A DNA stretch of 64,000 nt from JANTGF01 sp033791445 (GCA_033791445.1 JASJGS010000023.1:18153-82152); one strand, 5' to 3'; counted from the first letter of the stretch, positions 18,426 to 27,178 are shown. Numbers and translations: made by a program. Notes: generated by a model not told the origin, from the sequence alone.

Positions 18426-18773
18426 TCAACTTTTCACAGGTTCGAGTTCAAACATAAGTAGTCCTTTAGGTACTTTTTCGCCTTCCTTAATATGTATTTT
18501 TTTTACCTCACAATCCCGGTGAACAAATACATTATTTTTCATTTTCATGGCTTCATAAATAAGAATTTTGGTACCCTTTTTAAGCTTTTGTTTTTCCTTC
18601 GCAAAAATCTTAATAATAGTGCCAGGAATAAAAGCAATAATCTTGCTCTCATCAGGTTTCTTCCATGGCTTCCTCTTGTTATATTTGGTGGTCAGTTGTG
18701 TTTTGTACCTGGTATCATCAATAATAACTGACTTAAAACGATCCTTCTTTTGTTCCATTTGCTGGCTATCCAT
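18426..18773 (-). CDS. Biotin carboxyl carrier protein-like, 115 aa
   Basis: Biotinyl domain protein. The biotinylation motif EAMKM is at residues 74-78 with target lysine K77, flanked by the usual beta-barrel strands (FIPGTIIKIFAKEKQKLKKGTKILI before, VKKIHIKEGEKVPKGLLMFEL after). The 45-residue N-terminus is strongly basic (KYNKRKPWKKP) and lacks the Ala/Pro-rich linker of many carriers. It lies 76 bases downstream of the carboxyltransferase gene on the same strand and most likely carries CO2-biotin to or from that enzyme. No biotin carboxylase subunit gene is nearby. Confidence 0.9.
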   Translation of the reverse strand: MDSQQMEQKKDRFKSVIIDDTRYKTQLTTKYNKRKPWKKPDESKIIAFIPGTIIKIFAKEKQKLKKGTKILIYEAMKMKNNVFVHRDCEVKKIHIKEGEKVPKGLLMFELEPVKS

Positions 18774-18849
18774 TAATTGATATTGAATCTAAAAATGATT
18801 GAATTCTAATAGATTACAATTTTAAAATATTCACATAAATAACAACTCT

Positions 18850-20394
18850 CTAAAATGGAGGAATTCCATGTTTCTTTTTGGGTCCTGAGATCCCTTTGTG
18901 TTCCGACACTTCAATAGCATGCAAAATCTGACTCCGAGTTTCCTTGGGCTCTATAACAGCATCAATATATCCTTTCGATGCAGCTACATAAGGATTAGAA
19001 AACTTATTCTTGTACTCTTTTATTTTTTGTTTTCTAGCCTTTTCAGGGTCTGCAGCTTCGTTAATTTCTTTTCTGAAAATAATGTTTGCAGCGCCTTCTG
19101 GTCCCATCACAGCAATTTCTGCTCCCGGCCATGCAAAAACAAAATCTGCCCTGAGGTGCCTGGAGCTCATAGCTATATATCCACCACCATAGGCTTTTCT
19201 TATAATTAATGTGATTTTAGCCACTGTTGCTTCACTATATGCATAAAGAATTTTTGCTCCATGTCTGATTACACCAGCATGTTCCTGGTCAATTCCAGGT
19301 AGATAACCGGGCAGGTCAACAAGAGTTACAATAGGTATATTAAAAGCATCACAATAGCGAATGAATCTAGCAGCTTTATCAGAAGAATCTACGTCAAGTA
19401 CACCTGCAAGAACCATTGGTTGGTTACATACAAATCCTACAGTTTTTCCTGCAAATCTTCCAAAACCAATAACCATATTGGCAGCCCACATCTCCTGAAC
19501 CTCAAAGAAATCAGAATCATCAACCATGGCTCTTATAACATTTCTGACATCGTAAGGTAGTTTTGGATCACCAGGTACAATTTGGTTTATTTTAAATTCC
19601 CTTTTTGGTTCCTTCGATCTTTTTGCATCCGCGATTTTACTATTATTCCATGGGATGAAAGAAAGCAATTTCTTTATTTGATTAATACTTTCTGTCTCGC
19701 TCTTGGCAAAGAAATGAGCATTTCCTGTAATTTCACAATGCACTCTAGCACCACCCAGGTCTTCCATAGAAATTTCTTCACCCAATACAGTCTTAATTAC
19801 CTCAGGGCCTGTGATAAACATTTTGGAAATTTTATCAACTACAAAAACGAAATCTGTCAGTGCTGGTGAATAAACAGCACCTCCTGCACAAGGCCCGAGA
19901 ATAACAGAAATTTGAGGAATCACTCCCGAATTCAAGGTATTTCTAAAAAAAATCTCTCCATATCCAGCAAGTGAATTCACTCCTTCCTGGATTCTGGCAC
20001 CCCCTGAATCATTAATTCCTATAAGTGGCATGCGCATTTTTAATGCATAATCCATTATTTTGGTAATCTTTCGAGAATGCATTAATCCAAGTGAACCTCC
20101 AGCTACAGTAAAATCCTGGGCAAAGATAGCTACCGGCTTTTTATGAATAGTTCCAGTACCAATAATTACACCATCCCCATGTAGTACCTTTTTGTCCATG
20201 TCAAAATCACGGGCTTCATGCTCTACAAACAAATCATATTCACTGAAGGAATTTTTGTCAAGCAGGCTTACAATTCTTTCCCTTGCAGTAAGCTTTCCCA
20301 TGGCAATCTGCTTTTCAATAGCCCTTTCTCCACCACCGGCAAGTACTTGTTCTCTTTTCTTTTGTAATTCTAATATTTTTCTTTTTAGAGGCAT
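18850..20394 (-). CDS. Acyl-CoA carboxylase carboxyltransferase subunit (propionyl/methylmalonyl-CoA type)
   Basis: 514-residue carboxyltransferase of the PccB/MmdA family, moving CO2 between biotin and propionyl- or methylmalonyl-CoA. It has two crotonase-like halves: the N-terminal half with FTVAGGSLGLMHSRKI and the glycine-rich SGGARIQEGVNSLAGYGEIF, and the C-terminal half with VDLPGYLPGIDQEHAGVIRHGAK and KAYGGGYIAMSS. Length is typical. With the biotin carrier downstream it could serve propionyl-CoA carboxylase, or the sodium-pumping methylmalonyl-CoA decarboxylase if membrane subunits are elsewhere. Sequence alone does not decide. Upstream is a 213-base gap. Confidence 0.93.
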   Translation of the reverse strand: MPLKRKILELQKKREQVLAGGGERAIEKQIAMGKLTARERIVSLLDKNSFSEYDLFVEHEARDFDMDKKVLHGDGVIIGTGTIHKKPVAIFAQDFTVAGGSLGLMHSRKITKIMDYALKMRMPLIGINDSGGARIQEGVNSLAGYGEIFFRNTLNSGVIPQISVILGPCAGGAVYSPALTDFVFVVDKISKMFITGPEVIKTVLGEEISMEDLGGARVHCEITGNAHFFAKSETESINQIKKLLSFIPWNNSKIADAKRSKEPKREFKINQIVPGDPKLPYDVRNVIRAMVDDSDFFEVQEMWAANMVIGFGRFAGKTVGFVCNQPMVLAGVLDVDSSDKAARFIRYCDAFNIPIVTLVDLPGYLPGIDQEHAGVIRHGAKILYAYSEATVAKITLIIRKAYGGGYIAMSSRHLRADFVFAWPGAEIAVMGPEGAANIIFRKEINEAADPEKARKQKIKEYKNKFSNPYVAASKGYIDAVIEPKETRSQILHAIEVSEHKGISGPKKKHGIPPF

Positions 20395-20607
20395 TTTTGT
20401 TGAGATTTGATTATAAGTAATGAAAAGGATCCTTCTTGTTACTTTATTATTTTGATTTGTAACGATACAAAAACATGCTAAGTTATAAAAATTTATTTTT
20501 CTACTTTCACAATATTGAAAATGTAATATATTGGATATGAGCTAGTTGGATTTAAGTAAAAAGTATGTTGAGTCAAAATCAAATGGGTGGAGTACTTTTT
20601 TGACTAT

Positions 20608-21702
20608 TTATTTGGGGGTTTTATAATACAATATACCAGCTATTATTGCAAACAAAATATTTGGCATCCAAACTGCTAGAAGAGGATTCAAGGCTCCACT
20701 AATAGCAAATTGGGAAGAGAACTGCATAAAGAAAATGTAGATGAAACTTAAGCCTAAGCCTGCCCCAATATTTGCTCCGATCCCTCCTCTGATCTTCCTT
20801 GAGGAAACCGAAACACCAATTAAGGTGAGGATAAATGTTGAAAATGGAATGGCTAATCTTTTATACCTTTCAAGTAAATAGGGGATTACATTTTCTGATC
20901 CTTTAAGCTGTTGCTGGTCTATGAATTCCTTAAGTTCCTTCATGTCCATAGTCAAAATGAAATTTTCTCCTCTGGCAAAATCTTTGGGGAAAATATTTAG
21001 GACGGTGTCGATATCTTTACCCTCTTCTATAGTCTCGATACCATCATATATATTTCTTATATAGTAATTATGAACTTTCCATTTATCCTGAACAGTGTCC
21101 CATTTTACATAATCAGCCATAAGCTTTGATTCGAGTTCTCCCGTCTCGTTAAATTTTTCTAATGAAAACTTGTATCCTATATTTCCAGTATTACTGTAAC
21201 TTTCCATATATACATACTCATTTGGTCTTACTTGCATATGTATATTTCTTTTGCTGTAGGAACCAGATTTATGAACATAGACTTCTTCGAATTCTAACCT
21301 TTTAATATTGGCATGGGGAATAACAAAATTGCCTAATACAAAGGTAAATGCAGCAATAACAAAGGAGGCAATAAAATAGGGTAGCATTAAGCGTTTAAAG
21401 CTTAAGCCACTACTGAACATGGCTATTATTTCAGTATTATATGCCAGCTTGGATGTGAAAAATATTACAGTAATAAAAGTAAACAGGGGGCTGAATAGAA
21501 GTGCAAAAAACGGAATAAAGTTTAAATAGTATTCAAAAATAATAGCTTTTAAAGGAGCTTGTTTTTCGATGAATTCATCCAGTTTTTCTGATAAATCAAA
21601 AACAACCACAATAAACATTAATAGAGACAAAGCAAAAATGAATGTCCCTAAGAAGTTCTTGATAATATATATGTCAAGTATTTTACTTCCTCTTCCTTTC
21701 AC
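20608..21702 (-). CDS. LptF/LptG-family LPS export permease
   Basis: Inner-membrane permease of the YjgP/YjgQ family, part of the LptB2FG complex that pulls lipopolysaccharide out of the membrane. Six membrane segments are visible: one pair near the N-terminus (about 15-35 and 50-75), one near 90-125, and three at the C-terminus (ISGALNPLLAVWMPNILFAIIAG), around a periplasmic beta-jellyroll domain. I chose a GTG start at 21702, giving VKGRGSKILDIYIIK, because it overlaps the tgt stop as GTGA and matches the family's N-terminus. An ATG at 21741 would add 13 residues inside tgt. Only one permease gene is present here; LptF and LptG cannot be told apart. Confidence 0.9.
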   Translation of the reverse strand: MKGRGSKILDIYIIKNFLGTFIFALSLLMFIVVVFDLSEKLDEFIEKQAPLKAIIFEYYLNFIPFFALLFSPLFTFITVIFFTSKLAYNTEIIAMFSSGLSFKRLMLPYFIASFVIAAFTFVLGNFVIPHANIKRLEFEEVYVHKSGSYSKRNIHMQVRPNEYVYMESYSNTGNIGYKFSLEKFNETGELESKLMADYVKWDTVQDKWKVHNYYIRNIYDGIETIEEGKDIDTVLNIFPKDFARGENFILTMDMKELKEFIDQQQLKGSENVIPYLLERYKRLAIPFSTFILTLIGVSVSSRKIRGGIGANIGAGLGLSFIYIFFMQFSSQFAISGALNPLLAVWMPNILFAIIAGILYYKTPK

Positions 21703-22829
21703 AAGCGATTCCTTAAATTTGGCAAGATGCCATTCTTCCATTCACTGAATGTTCCATCCAGTATTTTTAACCGGGCTTTTTTAACAAGCCATAAATAGAA
21801 ACTCAAATTGTGGATACTTGCAATTTGCGCCCCTAACATTTCCTTTGAAATAATAAGGTGTCTTAAATATGCTTTCGAATATTGAGGTCCAATTTTGGAA
21901 GCACCCGAATTATCAATGGCTGAATAATCATTGCTCCACTTTTGATTTCTAATATTGATAATACCATCCTCAGTAAATAGCATTCCATTTCTACCATTCC
22001 TTGTTGGCATAACACAATCAAACATATCGACCCCAAGGGCAATTGACTCGACCAAATTTGCGGGAGTTCCAACACCCATAAGGTACCTTGGTTTATTGGC
22101 TGGTAATATATCTGTAACGATACTGGTCATTTCATACATCATTTCTTCCGGTTCTCCTACAGATAGTCCTCCAATTGCATTTCCTTCACACCCAAATGAG
22201 CTAACTACTTCAGCTGATTTTTTCCTGAGGTCTTTATAAACGCTTCCTTGTACAATTGGAAAGAAGGTTTGATTGTGGCCATATTTTGCCGACGAACTTT
22301 TAAATTGATTTATCCCTCTTTCCAGCCAGCTATGTGTTAGATTAAGTGAATTTTTTGCATATTCATAATCGCAGGGATATGGGGTACATTCATCCAAGGC
22401 CATCATTATATCAGAGCCAATTGACCTCTGTATTTCAACAACATTTTCAGGAGTAAAAGTATGTTTTGATCCATCAATGTGTGATTGAAAGATGTATCCT
22501 TCCTCACTTATTTTCCGATTATTCGATAATGAAAAAACCTGGTATCCTCCACTATCTGTCAAAATAGGTTTTTCCCAGCCAATAAAATTATTCAGTCCTC
22601 CTGCTCCCTCAATTATTTTTGTTCCAGGTCTTAGGTATAAATGGTAGGTGTTGCTAAGAATTATTTGAGCCTGAATTAGCTCCCTAAGATCATTCTGAGA
22701 AATACCTTTTACCGTACCTGCAGTCCCTACCGGCATGAAAATGGGGGTCTGAATTTCACCGTGGTCAGTAACTATCTTTGCAGCTCTTGCTCCAGAGCCT
22801 GGATCTGTATGATTAATAAGGAACTTCAT
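21699..22829 (-). CDS. tgt: tRNA-guanine transglycosylase, zinc cysteines missing
   Basis: Exchanges guanine 34 of GUN-anticodon tRNAs for preQ1 in queuosine synthesis. The catalytic acid/base D92 is in TDSGGYQVF, the nucleophile D271 in FDCVMPTRNGR, and VGEPEEMM is a substrate-binding block. The start at 22829 (MKFLINHTDPGSGAR) fits the family; the open frame extends 41 residues further upstream without similarity. Oddly, the CxCxxC zinc ligands expected before YSKAYLRHL are absent (residues 304-316 contain no cysteine), although the later IHNL histidine remains. I recall that some Bacteroidota enzymes share this. It overlaps lptF/G and is divergent from a glycosyltransferase. Confidence 0.95.
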   Translation of the reverse strand: MKFLINHTDPGSGARAAKIVTDHGEIQTPIFMPVGTAGTVKGISQNDLRELIQAQIILSNTYHLYLRPGTKIIEGAGGLNNFIGWEKPILTDSGGYQVFSLSNNRKISEEGYIFQSHIDGSKHTFTPENVVEIQRSIGSDIMMALDECTPYPCDYEYAKNSLNLTHSWLERGINQFKSSSAKYGHNQTFFPIVQGSVYKDLRKKSAEVVSSFGCEGNAIGGLSVGEPEEMMYEMTSIVTDILPANKPRYLMGVGTPANLVESIALGVDMFDCVMPTRNGRNGMLFTEDGIINIRNQKWSNDYSAIDNSGASKIGPQYSKAYLRHLIISKEMLGAQIASIHNLSFYLWLVKKARLKILDGTFSEWKNGILPNLRNRL

Positions 22830-22834
22830 CGGGG

Positions 22835-22842
22835 CAAATATA
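22835..22842 (-). promoter_or_regulatory. -7 element immediately upstream of tgt
   Basis: Minus-strand TATATTTG fits TAnnTTTG and ends only 5 bases before the tgt ATG at 22829, so transcription from it would give a leaderless or nearly leaderless mRNA. No clear -33 element. Confidence 0.4.
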
Positions 22843-22929
22843 AATATTTCGAGGCGATAATCAGTTGCATAGTAATTGATTTGGATTAGCCGGAAAACTT
22901 TAATAAACTTGCAAAACTTTGAGAATAAT

Positions 22930-24066
22930 ATGGACTTGCATCTTTTTAACAATTTTAGACTTGTAGATTTATTACTGATACTGTTTGTTTTAGCGGCAAT
23001 TGTACAGATTTTTTACTACTTATATTTCTTCAGAAGAGTCGGATTATCTGACACTAAAATTAAGAAAGCCAAAAAAGCACCCGTTTCAATTGTAATTTGT
23101 GCGAAGGATGAGGCTGTAAACCTCAAGAATAATCTGCCGGCAATTTTAGATCAAAATTACCCTGACTTTGAGGTTGTAGTGGTGAATGATTGCTCAGAGG
23201 ACGGCACCGAAGAAATCCTTGTGGGCTTCCTGAAAAAATACTCCAATCTGAGAGTAACTACTATTAAAAAGGATCCGAAATTTACACATGGGAAAAAACT
23301 TGCCCTTACAATTGGAATAAAAGCAGCAAAGCATGAATGGTTACTATTAACCGATGCAGATTGTAAACCAGAATCAGCAGAATGGGTATCAAGTATGCAA
23401 AAGAATTTTACAAATGATAATTCAATAGTGCTGGGCTATGGTGGTTTCTACCAGAGGAAAGGATTATTAAATACATACATTCGTTTTGATACATTTTTTA
23501 TTGCATTACAATACTTGAGCTTTGCATTAGCAGGTAATCCATTTATGGGCGTAGGTAGAAATCTGGCTTATCGAAGGTCATTGTTTTTTGATCAAAAAGG
23601 GTTTGCCTCTCACAATAAATTAGCCTCAGGTGATGATGATCTTTTTGTAAACCAATCTGCTACGGCGAATAATACAAAAACTGAATACAGTGAGCCTGCT
23701 CAGGTGAGAGCCGAGGCAAAAAAAACATTTAGGGGCTGGGTGAAACAGAAAAAACGTCACCTAACCACGGGATGGCATTATAATCGTAAAACAAAGTGGT
23801 TGTTGGGAACGGAATTATTCTCGAGGATAACATTTTATATTCTTTTTATCCTGCTTCTTGTATTTTTAAAATATGTTTATGTTGTTTTAGGTGCTTTTTT
23901 GATACGCAGCATTATCATGGGAGTGGTTTTTAAAAATGCAATGAATCGTTTGAACGAGAAATATTTATTCCTATCTTCGCAGGTTTATGATTTTATTTCG
24001 CCAATCGTAAATATATTGTTGGTATTAGCAAATAAATTTAGTTCGCGGGAAGTCAAATGGAAATAA
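22930..24066 (+). CDS. Family 2 glycosyltransferase, membrane-bound
   Basis: 378-residue inner-membrane glycosyltransferase. An N-terminal membrane helix (VDLLLILFVLAAIVQIFYYLYFF) precedes a GT-A domain with SIVICAKDEAVNLKNNL, the nucleotide-sugar DCSEDGTEE block, the metal-binding LLTDADC (DxD-like), and an acceptor-side SGDDDLFVNQ followed by a QKKRH motif (QxxRW-like). Two or more C-terminal helices follow. This is the pattern of processive or polyprenyl-linked GT2 enzymes. The start at 22930 (MDLHLFNNF) is preferred over an ATG 54 bases earlier that would run back towards tgt's promoter. It overlaps the next gene by 10 bases. The acceptor is unknown. Confidence 0.9.
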   Translation: MDLHLFNNFRLVDLLLILFVLAAIVQIFYYLYFFRRVGLSDTKIKKAKKAPVSIVICAKDEAVNLKNNLPAILDQNYPDFEVVVVNDCSEDGTEEILVGFLKKYSNLRVTTIKKDPKFTHGKKLALTIGIKAAKHEWLLLTDADCKPESAEWVSSMQKNFTNDNSIVLGYGGFYQRKGLLNTYIRFDTFFIALQYLSFALAGNPFMGVGRNLAYRRSLFFDQKGFASHNKLASGDDDLFVNQSATANNTKTEYSEPAQVRAEAKKTFRGWVKQKKRHLTTGWHYNRKTKWLLGTELFSRITFYILFILLLVFLKYVYVVLGAFLIRSIIMGVVFKNAMNRLNEKYLFLSSQVYDFISPIVNILLVLANKFSSREVKWK

Positions 24067-24656
24067 ATCACAACCTTTCTGAAAAGGCCATATACGACTG
24101 TAAATTAGTTTCGTTAGCTGTTGAGGGTGACCAAAAGTCCTATGCAGAATTAATGGACCGTTATAGGGATGCAATTTACTTTATGCTTTTGAAAATGGTT
24201 AACAATCCTATAGATGCGGAGGATTTAACCATTGAAGCTTTTGGTAAGGCCTTTAAGAATATTGGCCAGTATACCCCAAATTATGCTTTCAGCACCTGGC
24301 TCTTTAAAATTGCTACTAATAATTGTATTGATTATATCAGGAAAAAAAGAGGCAATCTGATTTCTATTGATCAGAATGATGATGATTCTAATAATGCTCC
24401 TTTGTCAATACAGGATTCCACTCTGGATCCAGAGGAGGATATGATTAAGAAACAAAAGGAAGTATTAATGCGGGGTGTGGTAACCCAGTTAAAACCTCGG
24501 TACAGACATCTTATTGAATTAAGATATTTTAAGGAATATTCTTACGAAGAAATAGCCACAGAAATGGACCTCCCTCTTGGAACCGTTAAGGCTCAGCTTT
24601 TCAGAGCCCGTGAATTACTTTTCAATATCTTGAGTAATTCTAAAGGCTATGTGTGA
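24057..24656 (+). CDS. RNA polymerase sigma factor, ECF/RpoE-like
   Basis: 199-residue sigma-70 family protein with region 2 at about 25-95 (AYAELMDRYRDAIYFMLLKMV, DAEDLTIEAFGKAFKNI, FSTWLFKIATNNCIDYIRKKR) and region 4 at about 130-190 (IELRYFKEYSYEEIATEMDLPLGTVKAQLFRAREL). It has no anti-sigma gene beside it. It overlaps the upstream glycosyltransferase by 10 bases and the downstream rsmG reading frame, so it sits in a tightly coupled operon with housekeeping genes. I recall this sigma type as widely conserved in Bacteroidota. Target promoters are unknown. Confidence 0.93.
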   Translation: MEINHNLSEKAIYDCKLVSLAVEGDQKSYAELMDRYRDAIYFMLLKMVNNPIDAEDLTIEAFGKAFKNIGQYTPNYAFSTWLFKIATNNCIDYIRKKRGNLISIDQNDDDSNNAPLSIQDSTLDPEEDMIKKQKEVLMRGVVTQLKPRYRHLIELRYFKEYSYEEIATEMDLPLGTVKAQLFRARELLFNILSNSKGYV

Positions 24657-24667
24657 TATCCACCTCT

Positions 24668-25300
24668 ATGGAAATCATAAATAAATACTTTACATCTCTT
24701 TCAGAAAAACAGCTTGATCAGTTCCTAAAGCTCAAGGAACTTTATGTTACCTGGAATAGCAGAATAAATCTGATTTCAAGAAAAGATATAGACAACTTAT
24801 ATGAAAGGCATGTTTTACATTCTCTGGCATTAGCTAAGCTTGTATCTTTTTCCAAAAACTCAAAAATCCTTGATGTTGGTACGGGAGGGGGATTCCCAGG
24901 GATACCGTTGGCTATTTTATATCCTGAGGCAAATTTTTTATTAATAGATAGTATATTAAAGAAGATTAAAGTAGTCGAGAACGTTTCATCGGAACTTGGG
25001 TTAAAAAATATCCAATCCAAACAAATAAGGGCAGAGAAATTAAATGGAAAATTCGATTATATAGTCAGCAGGGCTGTAACAAGCCTACCAATTTTCTATA
25101 AGATGATTAGAAAAAATCTTATCACAGTTAATTCTAAAGTCCAAAATGGTGGAATTTATTATTTAAAAGGCGGAGATTTGAGTGAGGAGATTAATGCTCT
25201 ATTCATAAAGTCGGAAGAATATCAAATTTCGGATTTCTTTGACGAGAATTTTTTCGAGACAAAAAAAATTGTATTTATTCCATCAAAATATGCTAAGTAG
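24668..25300 (+). CDS. rsmG: 16S rRNA (guanine527-N7)-methyltransferase
   Basis: SAM-dependent methylation of G527 in the 530 loop of 16S rRNA. The SAM-binding motif I is ILDVGTGGGFPGIPLAI; before it is LYVTWNSRINLISRKDIDNLYERHVLHSL and after it DYIVSRAVTSLPIFY, all typical. I chose ATG at 24668 (MEIINKYFTSL) as in the family. A GTG at 24653, overlapping the sigma factor stop as GTGA, would add five residues and is a real alternative. 210 residues is normal. It is last in the operon; the rpmH promoter begins directly after its stop. Confidence 0.95.
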   Translation: MEIINKYFTSLSEKQLDQFLKLKELYVTWNSRINLISRKDIDNLYERHVLHSLALAKLVSFSKNSKILDVGTGGGFPGIPLAILYPEANFLLIDSILKKIKVVENVSSELGLKNIQSKQIRAEKLNGKFDYIVSRAVTSLPIFYKMIRKNLITVNSKVQNGGIYYLKGGDLSEEINALFIKSEEYQISDFFDENFFETKKIVFIPSKYAK

Positions 25301-25301
25301 T

Positions 25302-25331
25302 TTTGGTAAATAGAAAAAAGATATATCTTTG
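25302..25331 (+). promoter_or_regulatory. rpmH promoter, textbook Bacteroidota type
   Basis: TTTG at 25302-25305 and TATCTTTG at 25324-25331 with an 18-base spacer match the -33/-7 consensus of the phylum's primary sigma factor. It lies about 35 bases before the rpmH ATG. This is the cleanest promoter in the window. Confidence 0.8.
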
Positions 25332-25365
25332 CATTCTGATTTTTTAAAGCAATACTGATACAGTC

Positions 25366-25524
25366 ATGAAAAGAACATTTCAACCATCTAACAGGAAAAG
25401 GAAGAACAAACACGGGTTCAGAGAAAGAATGTCAACTGCCAATGGTAGGAAAGTATTGGCATCAAGGAGAAGCAAAGGCAGAGCAAAGCTCACTGTTTCA
25501 GATGAGCCCAGGCATAAAGTATAA
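25366..25524 (+). CDS. rpmH: 50S ribosomal protein L34
   Basis: 52-residue, very basic protein of the large ribosomal subunit. The start MKRTFQPSNRKRKNKHGFRER and the middle TANGRKVLASRRSKGRAKL are the L34 signature. It carries a slightly longer C-terminus (SDEPRHKV) than the 46-residue E. coli protein, as in other Bacteroidota. It stands alone with its own promoter and terminator. The usual partner rnpA (RNase P protein) is not next to it. Confidence 0.97.
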   Translation: MKRTFQPSNRKRKNKHGFRERMSTANGRKVLASRRSKGRAKLTVSDEPRHKV

Positions 25525-25933
25525 CAAAACTTAAATTATATTAGGAAAGGATCAATTTTTGATCCTTTTTTTTTGTTTTAATCTGAAATAGCCTGAATTT
25601 CCTTGCGGTAATCCAGGTCACTGCCTGAACTGAAGTTGAACTGACTTAACCATTATTTATTCACAATTTCATGGCCATGAGCTGATCTGCAGGTAAAAAT
25701 CTTAATTTTCTTTATTAAGAGGTTTGTATTGTAGAATCCCACAAAGTCAAAGTAATCATATTGTCCTTTTAGCGAAATGATAAAAGGAATATCTTGTTTT
25801 TTACCTGTTCAATATTGAAAGATTAAAACTTAGGTTGATTCATTTTTTTTTAGGACTACTTTTTTCCATATTTGCCAAGTATTAATATACCGGACACGAG
25901 TGTGCTTTTTTAAAGGCAGCCCGGTATTGAAAA
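25525..25933. other. Non-coding gap after rpmH
   Basis: 409 bases. The first 50 hold the rpmH terminator. On the minus strand about 25653-25816 is an open stretch of some 50 codons, ending in TAA, with a protein-like composition (GQYDYFDFVGFYNTN) but without a start codon; it could be a gene remnant or chance. The last 80 bases should contain the mqnE promoter, but I see no clear -7 match. No tRNA-like fold was found by eye. Confidence 0.4.
25546..25574 (+). terminator. Intrinsic terminator of rpmH
   Basis: Perfect 10-base-pair stem AAAGGATCAA/TTGATCCTTT with a 3-base loop followed by a run of T, 21 bases after the rpmH stop. Confidence 0.92.
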
Positions 25934-27064
25934 ATGAATATGGAAAACATAGATTTATTAAAATACTCGGTTGTTGATAATGATAAAGAGATGCAAGAGA
26001 TTGTGGGGAAAGTTATTTCTGGCAACCGGATTAATGAAGAGGAAGGAATATATTTGTTCAATAATGGAGATTTGGGTGTCTTAGGAATGTTGGCAAATCA
26101 TATTCGTGAAAAAAAGAACCAGGATTATACCTTTTTTAATAGGAATTTTCATTTTGAACCTACCAACATTTGTATCTACAATTGTAAATTCTGTTCGTAC
26201 AAACGAAAAATTAATGAGCCAGGAGCCTGGGAGTTTTCTATTGATGATCTTTTAGAGAAGTTAAAGACATATGATAATAAACCTCTCACTGAAATTCATA
26301 TTGTTGGTGGCGTTCATCCTAAAAGGGACCTGCATTATTATGGGAATATGATTCAAAAGGTGAAATCCTATCGTCCCGAACTGCATATAAAAGCATTTAC
26401 AGCAGTTGAACTTGATTTTATGATAAAGAAGGCAGGAATGAACCTCGAAGATGGTCTATCGAAACTTAAAGAATATGGATTGGATTCAATTCCAGGTGGT
26501 GGTGCCGAGATTTTTAATGAAGAGATTCGAAAAAAAGTATGTTTTGAAAAATCAAGTTCCGATTTGTGGCTAAATATACATGAGACAGCCCATAAATTAG
26601 GGATACCTTCCAATGCTACTATTTTATACGGACACATTGAAAGCTATGAGGATAGAATAGATCACCTAAGTCGCTTACGTAACCTGCAGGATAGAACAAA
26701 TGGATTTAATGTGTTTATTCCATTAAAATACAAAAGTGAAAACAATTTGCTTTCTGAAATTGGCGAAGTATCAACTCTGGAGGACTTAAGAAATTTTGCG
26801 ATCTCCAGAATATTTCTTGATAATTTCCCACATATAAAAGCATACTGGCCAATGATTGGGAAAGATATTGCTCAATTATCACTTTCTTTTGGAGTAGATG
26901 ATATAGACGGAACCATTGACGACTCTACAAAAATCTATTCTATGGCAGGCTCTGAAGATAAATCACCAAAACTTTCAAGTGAACGATTGGTTAAGATTAT
27001 CAAAGAGGCTGGTAGAATACCCGTTGAGCGAGACACCCTCTATAATAAGATTAAAGTTTATTAA
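25934..27064 (+). CDS. mqnE: Aminodeoxyfutalosine synthase, radical SAM
   Basis: Second step of the futalosine route to menaquinone: a radical-SAM enzyme joining the enolpyruvyl-benzoate adduct with SAM to make aminodeoxyfutalosine. The cluster motif CxxxCxxC is at C80, C84 and C87 (CIYNCKFCSYKR). Other family blocks are EIHIVGGVHP, FTAVELDFM, IPGGGAEIF, ATILYGHIE and the C-terminal IYSMAGSEDKSP, which separate MqnE from MqnC. 376 residues is normal. It is the only futalosine gene in the window, so the other steps must be elsewhere. It implies menaquinone-based respiration. Confidence 0.93.
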   Translation: MNMENIDLLKYSVVDNDKEMQEIVGKVISGNRINEEEGIYLFNNGDLGVLGMLANHIREKKNQDYTFFNRNFHFEPTNICIYNCKFCSYKRKINEPGAWEFSIDDLLEKLKTYDNKPLTEIHIVGGVHPKRDLHYYGNMIQKVKSYRPELHIKAFTAVELDFMIKKAGMNLEDGLSKLKEYGLDSIPGGGAEIFNEEIRKKVCFEKSSSDLWLNIHETAHKLGIPSNATILYGHIESYEDRIDHLSRLRNLQDRTNGFNVFIPLKYKSENNLLSEIGEVSTLEDLRNFAISRIFLDNFPHIKAYWPMIGKDIAQLSLSFGVDDIDGTIDDSTKIYSMAGSEDKSPKLSSERLVKIIKEAGRIPVERDTLYNKIKVY

Positions 27065-27178
27065 GCCTGAAAAGGCAACAACTTGAATAAAAATAGGGTC
27101 ATTCATCTACTCCGGCGTTCAGATTTTATCATATATGCTTAATTAATTTATTCGTTTTCTTATGTGGCAGGATAATTT

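Noticed and set aside
25653..25816. Small minus-strand gene in the rpmH-mqnE gap
   Set aside because: Protein-like but no start codon and no recognised family; recorded only as a possible remnant.
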